A stretch of DNA of 64,000 bases. It comes from Erysipelotrichales bacterium. GTDB taxonomy: Bacteria > Bacillota_I > Bacilli_A > Erysipelotrichales > Erysipelotrichaceae. Within the stretch, counting starts at the first letter, position 1. Each line of letters opens with the position of its first letter. The notes under the pieces were generated by a model. The model was not told the DNA's origin and searched no databases. It worked only from the letters and a program-made list of their open reading frames with translations. The stretch lies in assembly GCA_910575705.1 (NCBI GenBank), contig CAJTFG010000001.1:248001-312000 (forward strand). The letters are read 5' to 3'. Made by a program: the position numbers and the translations under genes. Positions 1 through 9,104 of the stretch are shown one piece after another.

Positions 1-1841
1 CCTTATCGGTCATCGTCGCTTTCATATTAGGATTTCTGATCTTATATGCCAATAACTTTCTCATCCGCAGAAGAAAAAAAGAACTCGGCCTGTATACGCT
101 CTTAGGTATGCCACGCCGCAATATATCCGCAATACTCATATATGAAACGCTGATCATCGGTATCATCTCCTTGCTTACCGGTCTGGTTCTCGGTATTTTC
201 ATGTCCCAGATGATTACCGTCTTAACAGCCAGCCTGTTTGAAGCGGAACTGAACTATCACTTTATCTTTTCCATGGATGCGACGATCTTTACCATCTTGT
301 CGTTTGCGATCATCTTCTTTATCATTATGGTCTTCAACACATTCATTTTAAACCGCTATAAGCTGATCGATCTGATCAATGCGGATAAACAAAGCGAAAA
401 CCTGAAAATAAAAAACGTGTATATTTCCATAATTCTGTTTCTGCTTTCCATGGTGCTATTAGGCGGCGATTATTGGTTTGCATGGCACTATCCTCTGGAC
501 GCCTTTGGCCTCTTCCTGATGCCGGTCACTCTCGTAGGCTGCACCGGAACCCTGCTGTTCTTCATGTCCTTATCCGGCTTCTTACTGAAATTCATCCAGA
601 CGAGCAAAACGCTTTACTACCGTAAGCTCAATATGTTCGTCCTGCGTCAGATCAACGCCAATATCAACAGCAACTTCGTATCCATGAGCGTTGTGTGCGT
701 CATGCTGCTGCTGAGCATCGGCGCTTTGGCAACCGGTATGAACCTGAATAAGACATTGAACAACTCCGTCCGCATGTCTACCCCATACGACTGGAGCTAT
801 TCCCCTACCCGTAACGAACATTACGAAATCATCATTCCGAATTTTGAAGAAAAGGTAAAAGCATTACCGATCGACCGTTCTCAAGTTGAAGAAGAAATAT
901 TTCTCCATCAATATGCGACGCAGCACAATCTTGCGGATGTTTTTGAGGAACTTCATATCAACGGTTCATTACTGGTATCTCATGAACTTTTGGAAGCCAC
1001 TCCTATCTCTGCTGTGAAGCTTTCGGAATACAACAAACTGCTTGAAAATTTCCATGAAGATCCAATACAGCTCGCAGATAATGAAGCATATGTGTTTTCC
1101 AACCTGAACCTCATAAGCGAGGACATAACCAAATTTCTGGAATCTAAAAAAAGTCTGGAGCTGTTCGGTCATGCCGTTACTCCTATCAATACCGAGTATG
1201 ATGAATATATGATGGCAACAACCGGTTTTGTCGGCAATGAACCTATGGTATTCGTCTTAAATGACGAACAGATCCCAGACGATGCCAAAATGGTAGGAAC
1301 CTATTGGAATGTCGATCTGAAAAAAGAAACAGACGCCGATACCTTCTCCGATAACGTATATAGAGCCATCGACGGATATAATGAAACGGTTCCCCCGGAA
1401 GAACAGATCATGGGCTCTACGGATACAAGACAAGGCATACGGGAAAATTCCAAGGGTATGGCAGTCATCTTTACCTATATCGGTATCTACCTCGGGATCG
1501 TCTTCCTGATCGCCAGCGCTGTCATATTGGCATTGCAGCAGCTTTCTCAGGCAAGCGATAACCGCAAGCGTTATCTGGTATTAGATAAAATCGGTGCTTC
1601 CCGCACGATGATGGATCACTCCATCTTGCAACAATTAGGGATCTACTTCTTCCTACCGCTGTTTCTGGCAATCGTTCACAGTGTTGTCGGCATCAAAGTA
1701 GTCAACTCCATCGTCGTATATATGGGAAAAGGCGATCTCTTTGGAGCATCGATCATTACCGGCGGTATCATCCTGCTCATTTACGGAACCTATTTCCTGG
1801 TCACATACTTCGGATATAAAAATATCCTGCATCAAAAATAA
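1..1841 (+). CDS. FtsX/BceB-like ABC transporter permease, 5' truncated by window edge
   Basis: The reading frame is open from base 3, so the first ATG at 108 is internal and the true start lies left of the window. The protein is a multi-pass membrane subunit of an ABC exporter of the MacB/FtsX type. The N-terminal part visible here (hydrophobic segment, then RRRKKELGLYTLLGM) is the typical FtsX cytoplasmic turn. Hydrophobic segments follow in the first 250 residues, then a hydrophilic extracellular domain of about 230 residues, then three more membrane segments near the C-terminus. This large extracellular loop resembles BceB-type permeases, which in Bacillota export or sense peptide antibiotics. 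The ATPase partner would be expected upstream, outside the window. The substrate cannot be told from sequence. Confidence 0.8.
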   Translation, partial: LSVIVAFILGFLILYANNFLIRRRKKELGLYTLLGMPRRNISAILIYETLIIGIISLLTGLVLGIFMSQMITVLTASLFEAELNYHFIFSMDATIFTILSFAIIFFIIMVFNTFILNRYKLIDLINADKQSENLKIKNVYISIILFLLSMVLLGGDYWFAWHYPLDAFGLFLMPVTLVGCTGTLLFFMSLSGFLLKFIQTSKTLYYRKLNMFVLRQINANINSNFVSMSVVCVMLLLSIGALATGMNLNKTLNNSVRMSTPYDWSYSPTRNEHYEIIIPNFEEKVKALPIDRSQVEEEIFLHQYATQHNLADVFEELHINGSLLVSHELLEATPISAVKLSEYNKLLENFHEDPIQLADNEAYVFSNLNLISEDITKFLESKKSLELFGHAVTPINTEYDEYMMATTGFVGNEPMVFVLNDEQIPDDAKMVGTYWNVDLKKETDADTFSDNVYRAIDGYNETVPPEEQIMGSTDTRQGIRENSKGMAVIFTYIGIYLGIVFLIASAVILALQQLSQASDNRKRYLVLDKIGASRTMMDHSILQQLGIYFFLPLFLAIVHSVVGIKVVNSIVVYMGKGDLFGASIITGGIILLIYGTYFLVTYFGYKNILHQK

Positions 1842-1845
1842 ATAT

Positions 1846-1869
1846 CCACCAGCTTAGCTGGTGGTTTTT
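1846..1869. terminator. Hairpin CCACCAGC/GCTGGTGG plus T-run
   Basis: A perfect 8-bp stem with a 3-nt loop is followed by TTTTT just after the permease stop, so it can end that transcript. It also sits just beyond the 3' side of the IS200 tnpA remnant, where such elements often carry a similar hairpin, so it may be the surviving end of that element. Confidence 0.7.
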
Positions 1870-1935
1870 CATATGCGCCTGTAAGGCTTTTCTACTAGCT
1901 GCACTTTACAGCACTTGTCAGTCCGTCTCTCACTT

Positions 1936-2314
1936 CTACTTTCTGCTGCCTGTAAACGGGTCTATGTTTTCCAATGTCAACTGTTCTGCTATTTGATCTT
2001 CCCTGTCATATCTACAAAATATTCTCGACGCCAAAATTGCCTGTTTCTATACTTATACTTCATGTTTCCCTATCGCTCATAAATCATTAAACTACTTTTC
2101 TCTTTCAAAAACCCCGTGATGGATGATACACTGTATTTAGGTGGTATCTCTATCGATATGTGTATATGATCCGGACATGCCTCTGCTTCCAACAATATGA
2201 TTCCTTTCCATCGACATAATTCTCTTAGTGTCGTGCCTATTTCTAGTCTTTTTTCTCCATAAAATACTTTTCTTCTATATTTCGGCACAAATACGACACT
2301 ATTCTCAATCACAC
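1936..2314 (-). pseudogene. tnpA: IS200/IS605-family TnpA (Y1 HUH transposase) remnant
   Basis: The minus strand encodes VVFVPKYRRKVFYGEKR, then CPDHIHISIEIPPKYSVSS with the HUH motif His-Ile-His, then FLKEKSSLMIYER. These are hallmarks of IS200 TnpA. An in-frame TAG follows MIYER, the frame continues with KYKYRNRQFWRREYFVDM, and after a second disruption the IDPFTG ending is found in another frame. The N-terminus is also missing. The gene is therefore inactive. It marks the left edge of the acquired island. IS200 TnpA cuts and joins single-stranded DNA at hairpins. Confidence 0.9.
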
Positions 2315-2342
2315 AGACTTATATGAATACAGGCACGGGAAA

Positions 2343-2804
2343 ATGTTAATGCATTTACACTTTTGCTTTAAAGGTTTTCCTACAGAACAAACTCCTGCGG
2401 CAATGCTAAAATACTACTGGCAGCGAAAGGGTCTAACCACACGGCAGTTAGCCGAAAGTATAGGAGTAGTTGTACCCTCAACAGTGTTAATGTATGAGCG
2501 TGGACACTTCCCGATACCATATCAAACAGCTGTTGCTATGGCTGAAGTCATTGAAATTGATAGAAGTCTACTCTTCGATGAATTTGCTCAATTTATGGAT
2601 TATCCTTACAGTGATAGACTTCGTGAAGTCAGGAAAGCACACAAATTAAATCAAGCAACTTTTGCCGAAAAAGCAGGTATTAGTTTGAGTATCTATTCTA
2701 AGTGGGAGAGCGGTTCACGACAGCCGTCAAGAAAAATGTATCGGCAATTGGTAAATACATATCCCGAAATAAATATACGAAAACACAGCGTATCTGTGAT
2801 ATAG
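2343..2804 (+). CDS. Double XRE-type helix-turn-helix protein
   Basis: The protein has two Cro/C1-like DNA-binding segments. The first is around residues 22-60 (LTTRQLAESIGVVVPSTVLMYERG). The second is around residues 95-140 (LNQATFAEKAGISLSIYSKWESG). No good ribosome binding site precedes the first ATG, and the N-terminus looks shorter than in other two-HTH regulators, so it may have lost its beginning when the flanking IS200 remnant arrived. It lies in the mobile island next to TnpV. Its targets are unknown. Confidence 0.65.
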   Translation: MLMHLHFCFKGFPTEQTPAAMLKYYWQRKGLTTRQLAESIGVVVPSTVLMYERGHFPIPYQTAVAMAEVIEIDRSLLFDEFAQFMDYPYSDRLREVRKAHKLNQATFAEKAGISLSIYSKWESGSRQPSRKMYRQLVNTYPEINIRKHSVSVI

Positions 2805-2824
2805 CAGGTACGCTGTATTTTTTT
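2785..2824 (+). terminator. Terminator after the double-HTH gene
   Basis: ACAGCGTA pairs with TACGCTGT across a 16-nt loop and is followed by a run of T. It overlaps the last codons of the upstream gene. Confidence 0.7.
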
Positions 2825-2895
2825 ATCGGCACATTGGTGTTTACGCCTTTTCTTCTGTAAAATAAAAGTACAATAAAACACAGGAGGAAAATACT

Positions 2896-3270
2896 ATGGA
2901 AAAGTCATTATTTGAACAAATGGGCGGTACTTATACGCAAGTTGAAGATTATCTGCTGCCAAATCTCATTTTGCTCGAACAACAAGATCAATCGATCGGA
3001 GTATGGGGACAGCGACACGCAAGATATTTAAAACAGCACCATAAAATTATTTATATGAACCTGTTGGCAAGCGGGAAACTAAACGACTATCTTGTCGATA
3101 TTGAAAACCAAGCTGAAAATTTGTTTCTTCAACTCGTAAAGCAACTGACAGAAAGCGAAAACATAACAGAAGAACTTAAAGCAAAAGATCAGATGGAATG
3201 GGTTGCGCAAATGAACAATGTTTACAACAGAGCAAGAGAAATTGTAAATTCTAAATTGATTTTTATATAG
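2896..3270 (+). CDS. tnpV: TnpV-like transposon-encoded protein
   Basis: The 124-residue soluble protein begins MEKSLFEQMGGTYTQVEDY, goes on to LPNLILLEQ, and has a middle segment HARYLKQHHKIIYMNLLASGKL. This pattern is typical of the small TnpV family found in Bacillota transposons and conjugative elements. TnpV is annotated as transposon-encoded but its biochemical role is not known. A clear AGGAGGAAAA ribosome binding site lies just before the ATG at 2896. Its presence, with the IS200 remnant, supports acquisition of the neighbouring restriction-modification operon by transfer. Confidence 0.8.
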   Translation: MEKSLFEQMGGTYTQVEDYLLPNLILLEQQDQSIGVWGQRHARYLKQHHKIIYMNLLASGKLNDYLVDIENQAENLFLQLVKQLTESENITEELKAKDQMEWVAQMNNVYNRAREIVNSKLIFI

Positions 3271-3272
3271 TT

Positions 3273-3311
3273 AAATCCGCTACCAGTTAAAATCTGGTAG
3301 CGGATTTTGTG
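3273..3311. terminator. Bidirectional terminator between tnpV and hsdR
   Basis: A 14-bp stem (AAATCCGCTACCAG with its complement) with a 7-nt loop and T-rich flanks separates the convergent tnpV and hsdR genes. Confidence 0.85.
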
Positions 3312-6300
3312 TTATACTAAGCCGAAATATTTTTCAAAAAAGTCTTTTAGCTTATCAATGACAGTTTGTTTTTTCAAAGCCCTATTTGAACCACCTGAAA
3401 ATCTTGAAATTGGCGGTAATATTTTATCAAGATCTGTTCCAGTGGTTTTTATTCCACCATCTCTGAAAGAGTTTTCTATAAATTTTTGAGCTTCATCGTG
3501 TTTTAGTTTTTCATCTTTGATGATTGCTTCTAAGTCCTGTTCTTTTTGCTTCTTAACAAAGTCTTTCCAGTCCTTTTCAACATCTGTTTTTACTGTCATT
3601 TGGGCAACAAACCCCTCAATTAAAGCTTTTTTGCTGCGCAGCTCAACACTTGCATCTATTGATTTATTAATATTAGCAAGAATCGTTTTATCCTCGCAGT
3701 TTGATTCGTGATATTTGGCAACGAGCATCAAGATATAATCTATATTGACCTCGACCTGCTTAATAAGTTCAATTTCAAAGACAATGTCATCATTGATTCG
3801 TTCTTTTTCAATGTCGCTTTTTTTAGCATAATCTTGATATAAGTCAATATAAATGCTTTGATAATCCTGTAAATCTCTAACGGATACAGAACTGTCGCTT
3901 TCAAAATCATCGAAACACCTTAAAATATTTCTCAATTTCAAAATGCGACCAAACAGTTTGATGAATTCTTTTTCGTTATCCTCGCCAATGATTTGACTGC
4001 TTATCGGAAATTCATTTACCAGTCTGGCTACAAGCTCGTTATAACCTTCAATATGTTTTCCGTGCTCATCTTCATAGCCATTCATATACTCATTGTAAGT
4101 TTTTAGAATAACCATACCTCTTGCGTTTTTATCCCCAAAAAGTGCTAAGGCATTATTAGTGGCTGTTTCAAGGTTCCTAAAACAAACAATGTTTCCAAAT
4201 GTTTTAACTGAGTTCAAAATACGATTGGTACGGGAAAACGCTTGTATCAAACCATGATCTTTTAAATTCTTATCTACCCATAAGGTGTTGAGAGTAGTAG
4301 CGTCAAATCCCGTTAGAAACATATTGACCGCGATCAACAAATCAATCTCACGATTTTTCATTCTCAATGATACATCTTTATAATAGTTGGGAAATTTATC
4401 GGCGGATGTATCATAGCTAACATTAAACAGCTTATTATAATCATCAATCGCACTGTCAAGAAAATCCCGTGAAGTCTGATCAAGACCGCTTGTGTCAAAA
4501 TTCTCATCTTGCAAGATATCATCCGGATCTTCTTCGTTTGGATTAAAACTGAATATCGTAGCAATATTTAATTTATAACCTGTTTCCTCCATTTGTCTTT
4601 TAAATTCATTGTAGTATGCAATCGCTGCCGGAATAGATGCGACTGCAAAAATCGAATTAAAACCATTTACTTTTGCAGTTGTTTTTTGCTCTGATACAGT
4701 ATTATTCTTGGACTTCGCCATTTTTTCTACATTCGTAATCACTTTATGGTCATAATAGGAACGTCTTTGATTGCGATAAGTTTTCTGCTCAAAATGTTCA
4801 AGAATGTATTGTGTAATCTCAGATACTCTTTTAGGGTCAAGCAAAGCTTTTTCACGGTCAATTGCCTTTACTTGCTTATCGTATAAAAGCTCAGGGTTTT
4901 TGATCGTGTTGATATAATCAATTCTAAAAGGCAATACATTACCATCATGGATAGCATCAACAATGGTGTATGCGTGCAGTGGTCTTACTTTGTTTCCGTT
5001 TTCATCCAGTTCACCGCCGAAAACCTGTGCTGTGGTACGCATATTCGGAGCGTTAGAACTGTTCGAGTTTATTGCAAAAATCGGCGTGCCCGTAAAACCG
5101 AAAATATGATAATTCTTAAAGTGCTTTGTAATCGACTTGTGCATATCTCCGAACTGAGAACGGTGGCATTCATCGAAAATCATAACAATATGTTTTTTAT
5201 AAACTTCATGTTCTTTGTTCTTGGATATGAATTTATCTAACTTTTGAATGGTTGTGATGATGATTCTTGCATTATCGTCTTCCATTTGTTTTTGCAGAAT
5301 TTTAGTAGAGGTGTTGCTGTTGGCAGCACCTTTTTCAAATCTGTCATATTCTTTCATTGTCTGATAGTCAAGATCTTTTCTATCCACAACAAACAATACT
5401 TTATCAATGAAATTCAATCCTTGAGCAAGCTGTGCAGTTTTAAAACTGGTTAAAGTCTTGCCGCTTCCGGTGGTATGCCAAATGTAACCGCCCGCCTCTT
5501 TTCTGCCGGTTTTTTTGAGATTGGTAGAAAGGATAATGCGGTTTAGAATTTTTTCAGTTGCCGCAATTTGATAAGGACGCATTACCAATAATAAATCCTC
5601 TGAAGTAAACACACAGTAACGAGTCAAAATATTAAGCAGCGTATGTTTTGCAAAAAAGGTTTTTGTAAAATCCACAAGGTCCGGGATGGTGCGGTTTTTC
5701 TCATCCGCCCAATAACTTGTAAATTCAAAGCTATTAGAAGTCTTTTTCTTTTTTGCTGCGTTTTTCTCTGCATTATCTTTGATATGCTGAAATCTTGTTG
5801 TATTAGAATAATACTTTGTATGCGTCCCATTGGAGATTACAAACAGCTGTACATACTGATACAATCCGCTGCCTGCCCAAAAGCTGTCACGCTGATATCG
5901 ATTGATTTGGTTAAACGCTTCTCGAATTGCGTTCCCTCGTTTTTTAAGCTCAATATGCACCAATGGCAATCCGTTTACCAAAATCGTCACATCATAACGA
6001 GTATCATGCTTCCCGCCGTCTTCTTCATACTGGTTTATTACCTGCAAATGATTGTTATGAATGTTGGTTTTGTCGATCAGCTTGATGTTTTTTACATAAC
6101 CGTTATCGAGGGTAAGATTTTGCAGATAATCTTCCTGTATTTTGCGGGTTTTTTCTACAATGCCATCATTTCCGTTAGAAATAACGCTGTTGTAAAAGTC
6201 GTTCCACTCTTTATCGAAAAAGGTATAGTTATTCAGTTTTTCAAGCTGTGTACGGAGGTTGTCAATTAAGTCCTGTTCGCTTTTTATAGTAATGTATTCG

Positions 6301-6443
6301 TAGCCCTGACTGACAAGGCGATTTATAAAATCTTGTTCAAGCGCCGCTTCGCTTTGATAGTCGGTGCTTTTTCTTTTTTCGGGTGTGTACTCAGCCACTA
6401 CCGTACTTTCAGTAGAGCTTGCAACAATTTCAAAGCTATTCAT
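3312..6443 (-). CDS. hsdR: Type I restriction endonuclease subunit R (HsdR)
   Basis: This is the motor and nuclease subunit of a type I restriction-modification complex, which cuts unmodified DNA after ATP-driven translocation. About 1043 residues are encoded from ATG 6443, chosen because AAAGGAGG lies 10 nt upstream. The N-terminal nuclease carries Asp151 and Glu165-X-Lys167 in VHIELKKRG. The helicase Walker A is HTTGSGKT near 326-330, and the Walker B box is DECH near 424-427, followed by GFTGTP. Motif VI-like QAFSRTNR is present. The subunit is the last gene of the operon and overlaps the preceding gene by 8 bp. The EcoR124-like (IC) family is the closest recognisable type. Confidence 0.95.
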   Translation of the reverse strand: MNSFEIVASSTESTVVAEYTPEKRKSTDYQSEAALEQDFINRLVSQGYEYITIKSEQDLIDNLRTQLEKLNNYTFFDKEWNDFYNSVISNGNDGIVEKTRKIQEDYLQNLTLDNGYVKNIKLIDKTNIHNNHLQVINQYEEDGGKHDTRYDVTILVNGLPLVHIELKKRGNAIREAFNQINRYQRDSFWAGSGLYQYVQLFVISNGTHTKYYSNTTRFQHIKDNAEKNAAKKKKTSNSFEFTSYWADEKNRTIPDLVDFTKTFFAKHTLLNILTRYCVFTSEDLLLVMRPYQIAATEKILNRIILSTNLKKTGRKEAGGYIWHTTGSGKTLTSFKTAQLAQGLNFIDKVLFVVDRKDLDYQTMKEYDRFEKGAANSNTSTKILQKQMEDDNARIIITTIQKLDKFISKNKEHEVYKKHIVMIFDECHRSQFGDMHKSITKHFKNYHIFGFTGTPIFAINSNSSNAPNMRTTAQVFGGELDENGNKVRPLHAYTIVDAIHDGNVLPFRIDYINTIKNPELLYDKQVKAIDREKALLDPKRVSEITQYILEHFEQKTYRNQRRSYYDHKVITNVEKMAKSKNNTVSEQKTTAKVNGFNSIFAVASIPAAIAYYNEFKRQMEETGYKLNIATIFSFNPNEEDPDDILQDENFDTSGLDQTSRDFLDSAIDDYNKLFNVSYDTSADKFPNYYKDVSLRMKNREIDLLIAVNMFLTGFDATTLNTLWVDKNLKDHGLIQAFSRTNRILNSVKTFGNIVCFRNLETATNNALALFGDKNARGMVILKTYNEYMNGYEDEHGKHIEGYNELVARLVNEFPISSQIIGEDNEKEFIKLFGRILKLRNILRCFDDFESDSSVSVRDLQDYQSIYIDLYQDYAKKSDIEKERINDDIVFEIELIKQVEVNIDYILMLVAKYHESNCEDKTILANINKSIDASVELRSKKALIEGFVAQMTVKTDVEKDWKDFVKKQKEQDLEAIIKDEKLKHDEAQKFIENSFRDGGIKTTGTDLDKILPPISRFSGGSNRALKKQTVIDKLKDFFEKYFGLV

Positions 6444-7101
6444 TTTCCGACGCCTCCTTTTCAATATATTTAAAATATAAGCTTGAATCGAACCACTCAC
6501 CGGGACCCATAAAAGAAAAATAAAATCCCCAATTTACCAAACGTAATTTTTTTGATTGGAAGTTTGGCATAATGTTATTTTGCTTTTCTGTTTTATCAAC
6601 AACAAAATTTTTAGCCGCCCAATATTGAATTAAAACATATAGTGCACATAAAGCTTCAATAACATTTTTTTGATTGGCATATTCGTAAATATTTTTATTG
6701 TTTTTTATAGTATCCCTATGGTGTTTAATATCATTGTAAACATTCCACCAATTAGGAATATGCTCTTTATCAATGCCTTTCCAAGGTTGTACGATTCGAT
6801 ATTTGTATCCACTCAAATTCACTGTCTCTTTTGAAAATGTGCCATATGATGAACTAAGTATTTTAATATATTCACTAATACCGCATTCCGATAAGTTTAA
6901 ACTACTTTTTATTCTTTTGCATAAACTCTTACAAATAGTATCTATTTCACTACAAATAGATAGATGCAACTGTAAGTATTTTATAGAAAAGGAGTTGTTA
7001 TTACTTTCAGCAATATTGCAATATGGAACAGTATCAAAAAAATCTTTTTCAATTTGAATATAATAATTCCAATAAGTGTTTTTAAAATCTAAAACATCCA
7101 T
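6436..7101 (-). CDS. Accessory protein of unknown function in the type I R-M operon
   Basis: A 221-residue soluble protein lies between hsdS and hsdR, one base after hsdS and overlapping hsdR by 8 bp, so it is translationally linked to the system. I do not recognise its family. It is rich in Asn, Ser, Trp and Tyr. A central segment WWNVYNDIKHHRD resembles the helical His-containing signature of HEPN-like or abortive-infection proteins, but the canonical R-X4-6-H is not clear. The codons are AT-rich like the rest of the island. A defence-related accessory role is plausible but unproven. Confidence 0.7.
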   Translation of the reverse strand: MDVLDFKNTYWNYYIQIEKDFFDTVPYCNIAESNNNSFSIKYLQLHLSICSEIDTICKSLCKRIKSSLNLSECGISEYIKILSSSYGTFSKETVNLSGYKYRIVQPWKGIDKEHIPNWWNVYNDIKHHRDTIKNNKNIYEYANQKNVIEALCALYVLIQYWAAKNFVVDKTEKQNNIMPNFQSKKLRLVNWGFYFSFMGPGEWFDSSLYFKYIEKEASENE

Positions 7102-7102
7102 A

Positions 7103-8305
7103 TCATTTATCCTTTTTCTTAAAAGTTAAGAGCTTATCTCGGTAATATTCATATTGCTTTTGTCTTGCTTCAATTTCGGCAGGCAATCCCTCGCTGATAT
7201 CGTTGCAAAGCTTATTAAATCGATCAAGAATATCAACTATGCGTTGTTGCCCTGCAAGTGATTTTGCAATATCTTTGGGGAATGGAATCGGTATTTTAAT
7301 TTCCTTTATTGCCGGAATATTTGAATGAACAACTTTGCTTTTTATGCGCCCTTTGCTCTTTTGCTTTTGAGCCATAGTAGTTGAAAGTGCATAAGCCATA
7401 TATTTGGGATTTTGCTCATGTTTCATAACTACAATATCTCCACCAACAAAGCATTTTTCATTACCCACATAAGCGCAAGATTTAGCTATCTCTTCAACAC
7501 TTTCGCCTGTAATTGCAAATAATATATCTCCATATTCAAAAGTTTTTGAACCAGACATTGTTTTCGAAACACATTTATCAAACCAGACATTATATGTTGT
7601 GTAAATTTCTCCATATCGAACGCAAGGGATTCCTTCGCTTGAAACTTCATCACGCTTGATCCCTGCGCCTCTATACATATCTGTGGAAAGTCTTCCCAAT
7701 TCAACTAATGGCATATCATTTCTAAAAGAAATTAATTGATCTCTATAATACTCATACTGCTGTTTTCTTGCAGTGAGTTCCGCAGTGAGTTCCGCAGTGA
7801 GTTCCGCAGTGAGTTCCGTAAATTTATCCAGTATACGAACAATCTCTTCTTGTAACGGGAAAGGCGGAAGAGGAATTTTAAACTTTGAATATTTTTCAAT
7901 CCACTGACGAGTATGGTCTACAGGAGTGTATTGTATGTTTTTCATCACATGATATATGTATCTAAAATCTGCATCGTGAGACCTATCCTTTTTTAATCTT
8001 AACATCTTCATTGCGGAAGATTTAACCTTAAAATTAAAGTCTACCCAATGAAAAGAAGTAGTAAAATCATCAAAAATTATAACTGGATTATCCGTTGACG
8101 CCTCAAATATACCTGTACTCTCATTAGTATAGCCCAAAATAAAAGATTGACCCGCCGTCAATACAGGTGTTTCAAATTCGTCATCGTATTTAGTATCTTT
8201 TACAATATATTTGGTAGGTTGCTCATAATCCATAACTGTGTATAAAAAATCGTATTCTACACCCTCTGGGCAAAGTTCATTGATAAGTTGTTCTAATTTA
8301 CTCAT
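7103..8305 (-). CDS. hsdS: Type I R-M specificity subunit (HsdS)
   Basis: HsdS recognises the two halves of the target site and holds two HsdM subunits. About 400 residues start at ATG 8305, chosen because GGAGGTG lies 6 nt upstream; a GTG at 8314 would sit inside that site. The order is target-recognition domain 1 (about 15-140), a conserved helix ([14 protein letters not shown]), a run of four ELTA units, [10 protein letters not shown], target-recognition domain 2 (about 200-340), and the C-terminal conserved helix ([14 protein letters not shown]) ending [15 protein letters not shown]. The ELTA/TAEL run is the same tetrapeptide repeat that sets the spacer length in EcoR124-type enzymes. It is placed after the accessory gene 8298-9101 with an 8-bp overlap. 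Confidence 0.95.
   Translation of the reverse strand: MSKLEQLINELCPEGVEYDFLYTVMDYEQPTKYIVKDTKYDDEFETPVLTAGQSFILGYTNESTGIFEASTDNPVIIFDDFTTSFHWVDFNFKVKSSAMKMLRLKKDRSHDADFRYIYHVMKNIQYTPVDHTRQWIEKYSKFKIPLPPFPLQEEIVRILDKFTELTAELTAELTAELTARKQQYEYYRDQLISFRNDMPLVELGRLSTDMYRGAGIKRDEVSSEGIPCVRYGEIYTTYNVWFDKCVSKTMSGSKTFEYGDILFAITGESVEEIAKSCAYVGNEKCFVGGDIVVMKHEQNPKYMAYALSTTMAQKQKSKGRIKSKVVHSNIPAIKEIKIPIPFPKDIAKSLAGQQRIVDILDRFNKLCNDISEGLPAEIEARQKQYEYYRDKLLTFKKKDK
7771..7818 (-). repeat. Four 12-bp tandem repeats inside hsdS (TAEL spacer)
   Basis: The 12-bp unit CAGTGAGTTCCG (plus strand) occurs four times without change at 7771-7782, 7783-7794, 7795-7806 and 7807-7818. Each unit adds four residues (TAEL) to the helix between the two recognition domains. 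In EcoR124I and EcoR124/3I a change from two to three such repeats lengthens the spacer of the recognised DNA site by one base. Slippage here would keep the frame and could switch specificity. Confidence 0.95.
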
Positions 8306-9101
8306 TTTCTTCACCTCCGGTATGCCAACCTAAGGTACCTATCGCATCCATTAGTTCTCTGTTAGTTTTTATTTTTTCCAATACACCTGTAACTAATCGA
8401 TTAAAAGCATCAAATTTTTGTAATGCCTCATCTTCGTCATAATCTCCATGAACTACATCACTAAGCTCACCAAATAGTTTATAACCATCTTCAGCAAATT
8501 CCGAAGGAATGATATTACACTGATCTTTTACCGGTGTAAGAATCTGAATAAACGGTTTAAGATTGCCGTTTGCTTTCCTCGTTTCAATGGGCGGATTTGC
8601 AGCCTCTGCTGTTTGGGTAATAATTCTTTCAAAAACCTTTCTCAAATAAACAATAGACCCTGCTCCAAATCCTTCTCTGGCTGCCTTTCTGGCTTTTTCC
8701 AAAGCATCTGTGAAATCACCGTAAGTTTCAGTATTGAATGAAACTGCTTCAGAAAATTTTTCGCTTCTTTTTGCAATACGTACATAAGGATATTGACTAT
8801 GTATATTATCTTCCTCTCTACATTCAAGCAAGAACCACATTTGCACAGACGCTCCGCAACGAGGACATTCAAGAACACAGTCAATGCTGACAGTCTTTTC
8901 GTTTACACCAATACAGAACAAGTCTTCCCCGGAATAAAATGTTCGCTGATCACCGCAATTATTACAATAATAATTTAATGCAACTTTGCCGACCGCAATT
9001 TTTTTGGAATTTCCGGTTTTAAGCTTTCTACTGCCTAAAAAACCTTCTATTTGTACATAATCTGTTGTTATCGGTTTGGATAGCACATCTGATAATCTCA
9101 T
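8298..9101 (-). CDS. Zinc-ribbon plus DUF4145-like accessory protein in R-M operon
   Basis: The 267-residue soluble protein has a possible zinc ribbon made of two Cys pairs (CNNC near residue 47 and CPRC near residue 80). A C-terminal helical part carries [14 protein letters not shown] and [12 protein letters not shown]. This second half is like DUF4145, a family commonly found beside or fused to type I restriction subunits, whose function is not settled. It is encoded between hsdM (3-bp gap) and hsdS (8-bp overlap), so it is co-expressed with them. The role may be regulation of the nuclease or an added defence effector. Confidence 0.75.
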   Translation of the reverse strand: MRLSDVLSKPITTDYVQIEGFLGSRKLKTGNSKKIAVGKVALNYYCNNCGDQRTFYSGEDLFCIGVNEKTVSIDCVLECPRCGASVQMWFLLECREEDNIHSQYPYVRIAKRSEKFSEAVSFNTETYGDFTDALEKARKAAREGFGAGSIVYLRKVFERIITQTAEAANPPIETRKANGNLKPFIQILTPVKDQCNIIPSEFAEDGYKLFGELSDVVHGDYDEDEALQKFDAFNRLVTGVLEKIKTNRELMDAIGTLGWHTGGEENE

Positions 9102-9104
9102 ACA

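Noticed and set aside
6436-6500. HsdR start at 6500
   Set aside because: The upstream extension lacks a ribosome binding site. ATG 6443 has AAAGGAGG.
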